Source: Ruminococcaceae bacterium UBA1730
GTDB lineage: Bacteria > Bacillota > Clostridia > Oscillospirales > Acutalibacteraceae
Direction: 5' to 3'
Length of the DNA: 15,754 nt
Assembly: GCA_002315935.1 (NCBI GenBank)
Contig: DCII01000006.1
Coordinates: 1 to 15,754, forward strand
Below are positions 1 through 5,546 of the stretch, one piece after another; the first letter of the stretch is position 1; each line of letters starts with the position of its first letter. Under the pieces are notes generated by a model. The model worked only from the letters and a program-made list of their open reading frames with translations, was not told the DNA's origin and made no database searches. A program made the position numbers and the translations under genes.

Positions 1-674
1 TCATTTGTTGAGAGACCTTTGCCGGAAGCCTTGTCAACCTTGCCCGTTTCAAGGTCCGAAATATCACCCTCCGCATCCGTAAGCCTTGCAAGAACTCCGG
101 TATCATCGTAATTTTCAAGAGAAGCAAGCTTCTGCTTTTCAGCATTGGTGTAATCATTCGTTGACAATCCTTTACCGGCAACCTTGTCGACCTTACCCGA
201 AAGTAGCTGGTTTTCCTTGCCATTGGCACGGACCGTTTCGGCAGAAAGCAAAGAATCAAGCGTCAGAACCATATCCTTAACATTCGCAATTTCAAATGCA
301 ATGTCATCGTTTTCGCCGTTGATTTCAACCTCCGTTCCCCCGATTGAAGGCTCAAATCTAAATCCGTCAATCCTTTTGCTTTTGCCTATATATTCTCCGT
401 CATCATCATAGGCAATTATCTGAATGCTCAGGCTCGGGTTCCTCGTAATCTCACTTGGCAAGGTAACAACAAAGGTTGCACCCGTTTTCATTGAGCTGAG
501 ATATGCTTTTCCGCCCGAATAAAACGCCACTCTGTAATGGTCTGTTCTGTTTTCCCCGCTCAGCTCTGACGGAGGTGTTATCGTCAGTTGAGTTGCATTG
601 TGCTCACCTGTTTTTCCGAGAACGAAATTATCCGTCACTGTCGAAGCGGTAAAATTCAAAGGAATATTTCTCGT
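1..674 (-). CDS. phage tail/baseplate-like repeat protein, C-terminus cut by the window edge
   Basis: The frame is open from position 1 up to a stop at 687-689, giving about 224 visible codons. The first ~150 residues look like a beta-rich N-terminal domain of phage baseplate or tail proteins (PPSEL, YRVAFYSGGKAYLSS, LSIQIIAYDDDGEYIG). From about residue 160 comes the motif GKVDKVAGKGLSTND followed by YTNAEKQKLASLE. It recurs 51 residues later (about residue 211) as GKVDKASGKGLSTN, and the DNA at 1-45 and 154-198 repeats accordingly. Such KVDKxxGKGLSTNDYTxxEKxKLA repeats are typical of Bacillota prophage tail and fibre proteins. The start is odd: a strong AGGAG (683-687) sits 8 bases before ACG at 672-674, and no in-frame ATG or GTG occurs before residue 62. 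ACG is taken as the start; ATT at 663-665 and TTG at 657-659 are alternatives. It could be a functional non-ATG start, a mutated start or a base error. No other phage gene is visible. Confidence 0.7.
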
Positions 675-675
675 A

Positions 676-753
676 TTAATCTCTCCTCATCTTCATAATA
701 ATCAACATTTCTCCGAAGCCGTTCGGAATGTTAACCCTCTCACTAATAGCCAT
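676..753 (-). other. possible 25-codon upstream ORF before the tail-like gene
   Basis: An ATG at 751-753 opens a 25-residue frame (starts MAISERVNIPNG, ends KMRRD) that stops with TAA at 676-678, one base before the proposed ACG start of the tail-like gene. The Shine-Dalgarno of that gene lies inside the last codons of this ORF. I see no good ribosome binding site in front of its own ATG, so it may be chance. If translated, it could couple ribosomes onto the weak ACG start. Confidence 0.2.
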
Positions 754-792
754 AAAAGCGTTTTTATTAAACTCAAAAAGGTTTATCCAATC

Positions 793-829
793 AAAAAAGA
801 GGACCCGGTGATAAACTCACCGAGCCCTC
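793..829 (-). terminator. intrinsic terminator after the 47-codon small ORF
   Basis: On the minus strand a 13-bp stem (817-829 with 799-811) closes a five-base loop and is followed directly by six T (793-798). The two positions that are not Watson-Crick are G-U pairs in minus-strand RNA, which favours that direction. It ends the small-ORF transcript 26 bases after its stop and isolates it from the tail-like gene. Confidence 0.88.
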
Positions 830-854
830 AATCTGCCTTATAGGGAAACGCATT

Positions 855-998
855 TCAAGTGAAAATTCTGACCAAAGTATCAAACACATCTGCCGCCATT
901 TCTCCCCATCCCTTCAAGCCTTCCAAACCATCCGTAATAGGCATTAAAAGAATCGAAGGAATTGCACTGATTAACGCCATTATCATAAACAAGCTCAT
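855..998 (-). CDS. unrecognised 47-residue hydrophobic small protein
   Basis: The ATG at 996-998 has a perfect AGGAGG (1006-1011) at a 7-base spacing, and the frame runs 47 residues to TGA at 855-857. The protein starts MSLFMIMALISAIPSILLMP, a likely single membrane segment at residues 2-20. It continues through ITDGLEGLKGWGEM into a short, possibly amphipathic C-terminal helix ending DTLVRIFT. A strong terminator follows 26 bases after the stop, so it is its own transcription unit. An earlier ATG at 1001-1003 reads only two codons and sits too close to the Shine-Dalgarno. I do not recognise the family. A membrane-active peptide (type I toxin-like, holin-like or a small membrane regulator) is possible, but nothing in the sequence decides it. 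The gene model itself is well supported; the role is unknown. Confidence 0.75.
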   Translation of the reverse strand: MSLFMIMALISAIPSILLMPITDGLEGLKGWGEMAADVFDTLVRIFT

Positions 999-1089
999 TT
1001 CATAACCTCCTGCAAACGCATAAAAAAATAATGTTGAAGTGAAAATCCAATCACTTTTCTTGACTTAAGTTTATCATATAAAACATTAA

Positions 1090-1143
1090 GATTAAATCAT
1101 GTAAACAATTAAGAATTACTTAAAGAAACTCTGATTAAATCAT
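1090..1143. repeat. pair of identical 11-base direct repeats with palindromic cores
   Basis: GATTAAATCAT occurs at 1090-1100 and again at 1133-1143, 43 bases apart, in the AT-rich gap upstream of the small ORF. Each holds the odd palindrome GATT-A-AATC. The second copy touches the stop codon of the GH28-like gene. Spacing of about four helical turns would suit a pair of operator sites. The region is AT-rich, so chance is a real alternative. Confidence 0.35.
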
Positions 1144-2330
1144 CAAGAAAGATTTATAAGTGTGTTTTCGGCATTCTCATCAAAAACATCCGTTTTCTTG
1201 CCATCAGTATCTGTTGCCGTAACATTTTTCAGCGTCACAGTCAGCGGTTCATCCTCGGAAGCAGAAACCCGGGATGCACCTTTAAGATTGGTAAATGTTA
1301 CATTCTCCAATGTCATTTCAACAAGATGCGTTCCTGACATCAGAGCACCCTCATCTGCCTGATAGGAAAGAAATCTGTCAACATTATCAATCCGGCAGTT
1401 CCTGAAAACTATATCGTGATATGGCTCTTTATTTGGAAATTTTCTGCTTGCAAAATGAATATAAACGCATTCAAGATTATGGCGTCCCATATTGCGAGGC
1501 AGAGTATTGTTCCTGTTTCTGACAAGCTCCGTTCCCCTGTTCTGCACAACGGTCATGCGGTGCGGATAAATCCCCGGACCCCATATTTTACAATCTTCAA
1601 CCAGAATATTTGTGCCGCCTGCACGGAAAGCATCGCATGAAGTGTTCATATCACACCGGCGAACAGTCAGGTCTTCCATATTGATACCGGCAATATTGTC
1701 GTCACCCGTATGAAAAACGCAGTCCTCAATCAATATGTGTCGGCAATGATGAAGGTGAACGCCGTCACTGCCGCCTTTGCAGGTCACATTCTGCATTACG
1801 ATATTTCTGCAATTATCAATCTGATGCATGAAGTTGCCGCAGTCGGAAATCCCGTAACCCCGAAGGGTAATATTTTCAACATTTGTGATAAAAATACCGT
1901 GCGGACCCCGATAGCCTTCTTCTCCATGAGGGTCACAGCAATCGTTTCCGTTAATGCAAGAGCCTTCTTCGCCGATAACGGAAATATTTCTGCCGCCGTA
2001 AACGGAAATAATTGCTCTGCGGTATGCACTCCACGGCTTGTTATCATATTGCTCTGCAATAAGCTCCATATCGGTTCTCAGCTCAACGCCGTCGGGAACT
2101 GAAAAAACGGCATAATCCTCACAAGTATCGGAGCCACTAAGCCTTGCACCGCTTTCAAGATATAATTCTGTGTCGGACCACATCCGCAGTCCGCCGACAA
2201 GATACTCCCCTTTCGGAATAACAACTCTGCCGCCCTTTTCTTTACACAGGTCAAATACTTTTTGAATTTGCTCTGTCTGAAGCTCACCAAGTCCCGGAAT
2301 CACGCCGTAATCAGTCAAACAATATTCCAT
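1143..2330 (-). CDS. GH28-like right-handed beta-helix protein (polygalacturonase-related)
   Basis: This 395-residue protein is a parallel beta-helix, with many short repeats of the type NIxVxGxxI, NITLRGYG, NIVMQNVTC and ILIEDCVF. The glycoside hydrolase family 28 acidic core is recognisable: GSDG at 187-190 (Asp189) and TGDDNIAG with Asp210 and Asp211, spaced as in the NTD and GDD motifs of polygalacturonases. The next GH28 motif (GHG, with the assisting His) is not visible; at that distance the sequence reads TSCDAFRAGG. It may therefore act on a different uronate or rhamnose linkage or work differently. There is no signal peptide, so it probably acts in the cytosol on imported oligosaccharides. 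It begins at ATG 2328-2330 with a modest AAAGGGA site, after a consensus promoter. It is monocistronic or reads weakly into the small ORF. The fold is sure; the substrate is not. Confidence 0.8.
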   Translation of the reverse strand: MEYCLTDYGVIPGLGELQTEQIQKVFDLCKEKGGRVVIPKGEYLVGGLRMWSDTELYLESGARLSGSDTCEDYAVFSVPDGVELRTDMELIAEQYDNKPWSAYRRAIISVYGGRNISVIGEEGSCINGNDCCDPHGEEGYRGPHGIFITNVENITLRGYGISDCGNFMHQIDNCRNIVMQNVTCKGGSDGVHLHHCRHILIEDCVFHTGDDNIAGINMEDLTVRRCDMNTSCDAFRAGGTNILVEDCKIWGPGIYPHRMTVVQNRGTELVRNRNNTLPRNMGRHNLECVYIHFASRKFPNKEPYHDIVFRNCRIDNVDRFLSYQADEGALMSGTHLVEMTLENVTFTNLKGASRVSASEDEPLTVTLKNVTATDTDGKKTDVFDENAENTLINLS

Positions 2331-2349
2331 AGAAATTCCCTTTCTTTTT

Positions 2350-2388
2350 TGCTGTTTTCAGCATAACACCGAAAAAGCATTCTGTCAA
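2350..2388 (-). promoter_or_regulatory. sigma-70/sigma-A promoter of the GH28-like gene with an overlapping palindrome
   Basis: On the minus strand TTGACA (2383-2388), a 17-base spacer and TATGCT (2360-2365) make a near-consensus promoter. A 14-base palindrome, TGCTGAAAACAGCA (2350-2363), overlaps the -10 box and the expected start site. That is the usual place for a repressor operator, as in LacI-type control of sugar genes. The promoter is well supported; the operator is inference. Confidence 0.78.
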
Positions 2389-2401
2389 TCAAGGAGAGCT
2401 A

Positions 2402-2420
2402 CCAAAGGTTTCGCCTTTGG
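2402..2420. repeat. 7-bp hairpin upstream of the GH28-like promoter
   Basis: CCAAAGG-TTTCG-CCTTTGG forms a perfect 7-bp stem. It has no T-run on the minus side, so it is not an obvious terminator. It lies 13 bases upstream of the -35 box of the GH28-like gene. It may be a short dispersed palindrome, an operator, or part of the pnp 3' region. Confidence 0.4.
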
Positions 2421-2462
2421 AAACTATAAGCCCATAAAAAACTTAACCGAAAACTTCGGAAT

Positions 2463-2495
2463 AAAAAATCCACCGGATTAACCGATGGATTTTTT
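2463..2495 (-). terminator. intrinsic terminator of the rpsO-pnp unit
   Basis: A 9-bp GC-containing stem extended by A/T pairs (2463-2476 with 2482-2495, five-base loop) is followed on the minus strand by TTTTTTATT. It starts 12 bases after the pnp stop. One pair is G-U in minus-strand RNA but a C-A mismatch in plus-strand RNA, so minus is the working direction. Confidence 0.88.
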
Positions 2496-2507
2496 CATCA
2501 GACCTTA

Positions 2508-4706
2508 TCAGTCTTCTCTTCTGTTTCTGCCGCCTCTTTCGCCTCTGAAATCTCTTCTCGGAGCGGGCTTTCTGGGAGCATCTGAAATTGTGTTTTCGGG
2601 AACAAGACCCTTAACCTCGATAAGAGCTTCTCTGCGTGAGAAGTTGAGTCTGCCCTGGTCGTCCTTGGGAAGAACCTTAACGATTACTTCATCGCCTACA
2701 TTTACAACATCTTCAACCTTTTCGGTTCTCTTAACATCGAGGTGGCTGATATGAACCATACCCTCAACGCCGGGAGCAATTTCAACGAATGCACCGAAGC
2801 TCATAAGGCGGGTAACAACGCCTGTATATACAGAACCGACTTCGGGACCGTTTGCAATTGTGTTAACGATGAAGAGTGCTCTGTTTGCATCATCAATGCT
2901 TGTCGATGAAACGAAGATATTTCCATCCTCCTGAACATCAATCTTGCAGTTGCATTCTGCACAAATCTTCTGAATAACCTTGCCCTGCTTGCCGATAACA
3001 TCGCCGATCTTTTCGGGGTCAATCTTTGTTGTAACCATCTTGGGAGCCCACTTTGAAAGCTCCTTACGGGGTTCGGCAATAACGGGAGTCATGATTTCGT
3101 CAATGATATAGCATCTTGCTTTATAAGTCTTTTCAAGAGCTTCCTTGATGATTGCAGGAGTAAGTCCGTGAACCTTGAGGTCCATCTGAATTGATGTGAT
3201 ACCCTTCTTTGTTCCGGCAACCTTGAAGTCCATATCGCCGAAGAAATCCTCAAGACCCTGAATATCAACCATGGTCATGAAGCGTTCGCCCTCGGTGATA
3301 AGTCCGCAGGAGATACCTGCAACGGGAGCCTTGATGGGAACTCCTGCTGCCATAAGAGAAAGAGTTGAGCCGCAGACTGAGCCCTGTGAGGTTGAGCCGT
3401 TTGATGAAAGAACCTCCGAAACAACACGGATTGTGTAGGGGAACTCTTCAATTGAAGGAAGAACGGGAACAAGTGAACGCTCTGCAAGAGCACCGTGGCC
3501 GATTTCTCTTCTGCCGGGGCCTCTGCTGGGCTTTGTTTCGCCGACTGAGTATGAGGGGAAGTTATAGTGATGCATATAACGCTTGCTTTCTTCCTCGTCA
3601 AGACCGTCAAGAAGCTGTGCATCGCTCATGGGTCCGAGTGTTGTAACCGAAAGAACCTGAGTCTGTCCTCTGGTGAACATACCTGAACCGTGAACTCTGT
3701 CGAGAAGGTCAACCTCAGCATTAAGAGGTCTGATTTCGTTTATTCCTCTGCCGTCAACACGCTTGCCGTCATCAAGAAGCCAGCGGCGGACAACATACTT
3801 CTGAACCTTATAAAGGCATTCGTCAATCTTGACTTCCATTTCGGGATAGATTTCATCGAACTTCTCGTGAACCTTCTCGTAAACGGGCTTAAGGCGATCA
3901 TCACGAATTCTCTTATCGTCTGTATCAAGAGCAAATCTGATGTCCTCAATTGAGAAATCCTTGATTGCCTCATACATTTCGGGGTCGGGATCATTTGAGG
4001 GGAAATCAACCTTTGCCTTGCCGCATTCAGCCTTAATCTGATTGATGAATTCAACAATTCTCTGGTTTTCTTTATGTGCGAACATGATGCCTTCATACAT
4101 ATCCTCGTTGGATATTTCGTTTGCACCTGCTTCAATCATGGCAACAAGGTCGCTTGTTGAAGCAACCGTGACATACATATCGCTCTTTTCTCTCTGCTCG
4201 AGAGTGGGGTTGATAACATACTGACCGTCAACAAGGCCGACAACTACGCCTGAAACGGGACCGTCCCAAGGAATTTCCGAAATAGAAATTGCAATTGAAA
4301 CGCCGAGCATAGCGGTGATACCGGGTTCGCAGTCGGGGTCAACAGACATAACCGTTGCAACAACGCCGACATCGTTTCTCATATCCTTGGGGAAAAGAGG
4401 ACGGATGGGTCTGTCGATAACTCTTGAAGCAAGAGTTGCCTTTTCGGAAGCCTTGCCTTCACGACGCTGGAACGAACCGGGAATTCTGCCTACTGAATAG
4501 AGCTTCTCCTCATAGTCAACTGAAAGAGGGAAGAAGTCTACGCCTTCACGGGGCTTGGGAGCCATGGTAGCTGTGCAGAGAACATTGGTTTCGCCGTAAC
4601 GGACAAGGCAGGAACCGCCTGCAAGCTGAGCCATTTTGCCGACTTCAACAACCAAAGGTCTGCCGGCGATTTCGGTTTCATACTTTTTGAAAGCTTCAAA
4701 AAACAT
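2508..4706 (-). CDS. pnp: polyribonucleotide nucleotidyltransferase (PNPase)
   Basis: PNPase degrades RNA 3'-to-5' with phosphate, releasing nucleoside diphosphates, and works as a trimer in the cytoplasm. The 732-residue protein has the full order: first RNase PH domain (about 12-230, with GRIPGSFQRREGK at 73-85), helical linker, second RNase PH domain (about 315-555), KH domain with the GxxG loop IGKQG at 571-575, and S1 domain at about 623-693. The catalytic region is intact, with SSNGSTSQGSVCGS at 434-447 and GDMDFKVAG at 490-498. The tail after 705 is basic and rich in Arg and Gly (RGERGGRNRR). The start ATG at 4704-4706 has GAGAGG at 8 bases. It follows rpsO as in most bacteria, with two hairpins in the 182-bp gap, and ends at a strong terminator. 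Length is slightly above the usual ~700 because of the tail. Confidence 0.98.
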   Translation of the reverse strand: MFFEAFKKYETEIAGRPLVVEVGKMAQLAGGSCLVRYGETNVLCTATMAPKPREGVDFFPLSVDYEEKLYSVGRIPGSFQRREGKASEKATLASRVIDRPIRPLFPKDMRNDVGVVATVMSVDPDCEPGITAMLGVSIAISISEIPWDGPVSGVVVGLVDGQYVINPTLEQREKSDMYVTVASTSDLVAMIEAGANEISNEDMYEGIMFAHKENQRIVEFINQIKAECGKAKVDFPSNDPDPEMYEAIKDFSIEDIRFALDTDDKRIRDDRLKPVYEKVHEKFDEIYPEMEVKIDECLYKVQKYVVRRWLLDDGKRVDGRGINEIRPLNAEVDLLDRVHGSGMFTRGQTQVLSVTTLGPMSDAQLLDGLDEEESKRYMHHYNFPSYSVGETKPSRGPGRREIGHGALAERSLVPVLPSIEEFPYTIRVVSEVLSSNGSTSQGSVCGSTLSLMAAGVPIKAPVAGISCGLITEGERFMTMVDIQGLEDFFGDMDFKVAGTKKGITSIQMDLKVHGLTPAIIKEALEKTYKARCYIIDEIMTPVIAEPRKELSKWAPKMVTTKIDPEKIGDVIGKQGKVIQKICAECNCKIDVQEDGNIFVSSTSIDDANRALFIVNTIANGPEVGSVYTGVVTRLMSFGAFVEIAPGVEGMVHISHLDVKRTEKVEDVVNVGDEVIVKVLPKDDQGRLNFSRREALIEVKGLVPENTISDAPRKPAPRRDFRGERGGRNRRED

Positions 4707-4750
4707 AATTTTACCTCTCTTGAATTTTATTTCCGCAGGCGTTCCGGTTT

Positions 4751-4798
4751 AGCAATAAATCCAACCTCGGAGCTTTTTCGGAGGCTCGATTCATTGCT
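4751..4798 (-). other. long imperfect stem-loop in the pnp leader
   Basis: The outer arms AGCAATGAATC / GATTTATTGCT (minus strand, one G-U pair) enclose a second helix built from GAGCCTC and GAGGTT with an A-rich loop. It lies between rpsO and pnp, 45 bases before the pnp start. In E. coli this position carries a double-stranded RNase III site used in PNPase autoregulation. A similar role here is inference. Confidence 0.5.
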
Positions 4799-4846
4799 AT
4801 GACCGATTTTTACGCCTGAAGGATTGTAATTTAAAAAACGCAATAA

Positions 4847-4874
4847 AGCAGGCAGGAATAAATCCGTGCCTGCT
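4847..4874 (-). terminator. hairpin just after rpsO, possible attenuator or processing site
   Basis: On the minus strand AGCAGGCA pairs perfectly with TGCCTGCT around a 12-base loop that can add a GGA/TCC pairing. It begins 14 bases after the rpsO stop. The U-run is imperfect (TTATTGCGTTTTTT), so termination may be partial, letting some transcripts continue into pnp. An mRNA-end stabiliser or processing hairpin is equally possible. Confidence 0.55.
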
Positions 4875-4888
4875 CGCTCTGGCGTAAA

Positions 4889-5152
4889 TTATTTACGAAG
4901 ACCAAGTCTTGCAACGATTGAACGGTAACGCTCGATGTCGTTCTTCTGAAGGTAAGCAAGAAGGTTTCTTCTGCGACCAACCATCATGAGAAGACCTCTT
5001 CTTGAGTGATGGTCTTTCTTATGAATCTTAAGATGATCGTTAAGGTCGTTGATTCTCTTCGTAAGAACAGCGATCTGAACCTCGGGTGAACCTGTGTCGC
5101 CCTCGTGAGTTGCATATTCTGCCATGATTGCGGTTTTTTCTGCCTGTGTCAT
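4889..5152 (-). CDS. rpsO: 30S ribosomal protein S15
   Basis: The 87-residue product matches S15 in length and sequence along its whole extent: THEGDTGSPEVQIAVLTKRI at 16-35, then LKIHKKDHHSRRGLLMMVGRRRNLLAYL, then a C-terminal RYRSIVARLGLRK. S15 binds the 16S rRNA three-way junction early in small-subunit assembly. The start ATG at 5150-5152 follows GAGGTG at the normal distance. It has its own consensus promoter about 110 bases upstream and a folded leader, and is followed by pnp. S15 proteins in several bacteria repress their own mRNA through such leaders. Confidence 0.99.
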   Translation of the reverse strand: MTQAEKTAIMAEYATHEGDTGSPEVQIAVLTKRINDLNDHLKIHKKDHHSRRGLLMMVGRRRNLLAYLQKNDIERYRSIVARLGLRK

Positions 5153-5182
5153 AATGTTTCACCTCATTAAAATATTTGCCTC

Positions 5183-5247
5183 GTGCCCAGAAAACGGCAG
5201 GTGAATTCCTCTTTGAGGATTGCTCCGGAATCCGAGTCAACGGGCAT
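5183..5247 (-). promoter_or_regulatory. structured rpsO mRNA leader, candidate S15 autoregulatory element
   Basis: In minus-strand RNA ATGCCC (5242-5247) can pair with GGGCAC (5183-5188) to close a domain. Inside are a small stem in CTCGGATTCCGGAG (5223-5236) and a clear hairpin TCCTC-AAA-GAGGA (5207-5219). A closing helix with two inner hairpins, just before the ribosome binding site, resembles known S15 leader folds in layout. S15 binding here is inference; I cannot fold or align it rigorously by eye. Confidence 0.5.
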
Positions 5248-5258
5248 ATGCAAGAAGG

Positions 5259-5287
5259 ATTATATCACAAAGATTTTTCTTTGTAAA
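5259..5287 (-). promoter_or_regulatory. rpsO promoter
   Basis: On the minus strand TTTACA (5282-5287), a 17-base spacer and a perfect TATAAT (5259-5264) precede the rpsO leader. Transcription would start near 5252, giving a leader of about 100 bases. Confidence 0.85.
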
Positions 5288-5373
5288 GAGTTTTTGCTAA
5301 TTTTTATTTTATCCTTATATATAGTCCCTGCATAAACTGACTATTGAGCCATGTTCAAAAATAAGGAAAAGTC

Positions 5374-5409
5374 TTCTGCGGTGGCTTTCGCCCGTGAATT
5401 GCCGCAGAA
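5374..5409 (-). terminator. hairpin with GNRA-type tip, possible end of the ymdB-to-membrane-protein transcript
   Basis: TTCTGCGG and CCGCAGAA pair perfectly over 8 bp. Inside, minus-strand RNA can form GGC-GAAA-GCC, a GNRA tetraloop. Downstream on the minus strand comes GACTTTTCCTTATTTTTG, an imperfect T-run. It lies between the membrane-protein gene and the rpsO promoter, where a terminator is expected, but the T-run is weak. Confidence 0.45.
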
Positions 5410-5430
5410 AAACGGCTTCTCCATCATATA

Positions 5431-5454
5431 CCCGGCACGGATTTCCGTGTCGGG
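5431..5454. repeat. 10-bp GC-rich hairpin
   Basis: CCCGGCACGG-ATTT-CCGTGTCGGG forms a 10-bp stem with one G-U pair if read as plus-strand RNA. No T-run follows on either strand. It is part of a cluster of three inverted repeats between 5374 and 5529, in a stretch with no gene I can support. Confidence 0.5.
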
Positions 5455-5465
5455 ATTGAGATTAA

Positions 5466-5529
5466 AAAGTTGAGAGTTCAAGGTTGAAATGCGAATTCGC
5501 TCCATCACAAAAATTTCACTTTCAACTTT
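5466..5529. repeat. large imperfect palindrome centred on GCGAATTCGC
   Basis: The outer arms AAAGTTGA (5466-5473) and TCAACTTT (5522-5529) are exact complements, inner TGAAA (5485-5489) and TTTCA (5514-5518) pair, and GCGAATTCGC (5491-5500) is a perfect palindrome. Low-complexity variants of AGTTGA recur along the left arm. The layout is that of a short dispersed palindromic repeat or MITE-like unit. Copies elsewhere in the genome cannot be checked here. It begins 18 bases after the stop of the membrane-protein gene and may also help end its transcript. Confidence 0.5.
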
Positions 5530-5546
5530 CCGCTTTAAACTTTATT

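Noticed and set aside
1..198. CRISPR-like spaced repeat at the left edge
   Set aside because: Only two copies 153 bases apart, diverged and in frame in a coding region; they are protein repeats of a tail-like gene.
598..843. 81-codon plus-strand open frame at the left edge
   Set aside because: It covers a terminator and the start of the minus-strand tail-like gene, has no ribosome binding site and no recognisable domain.
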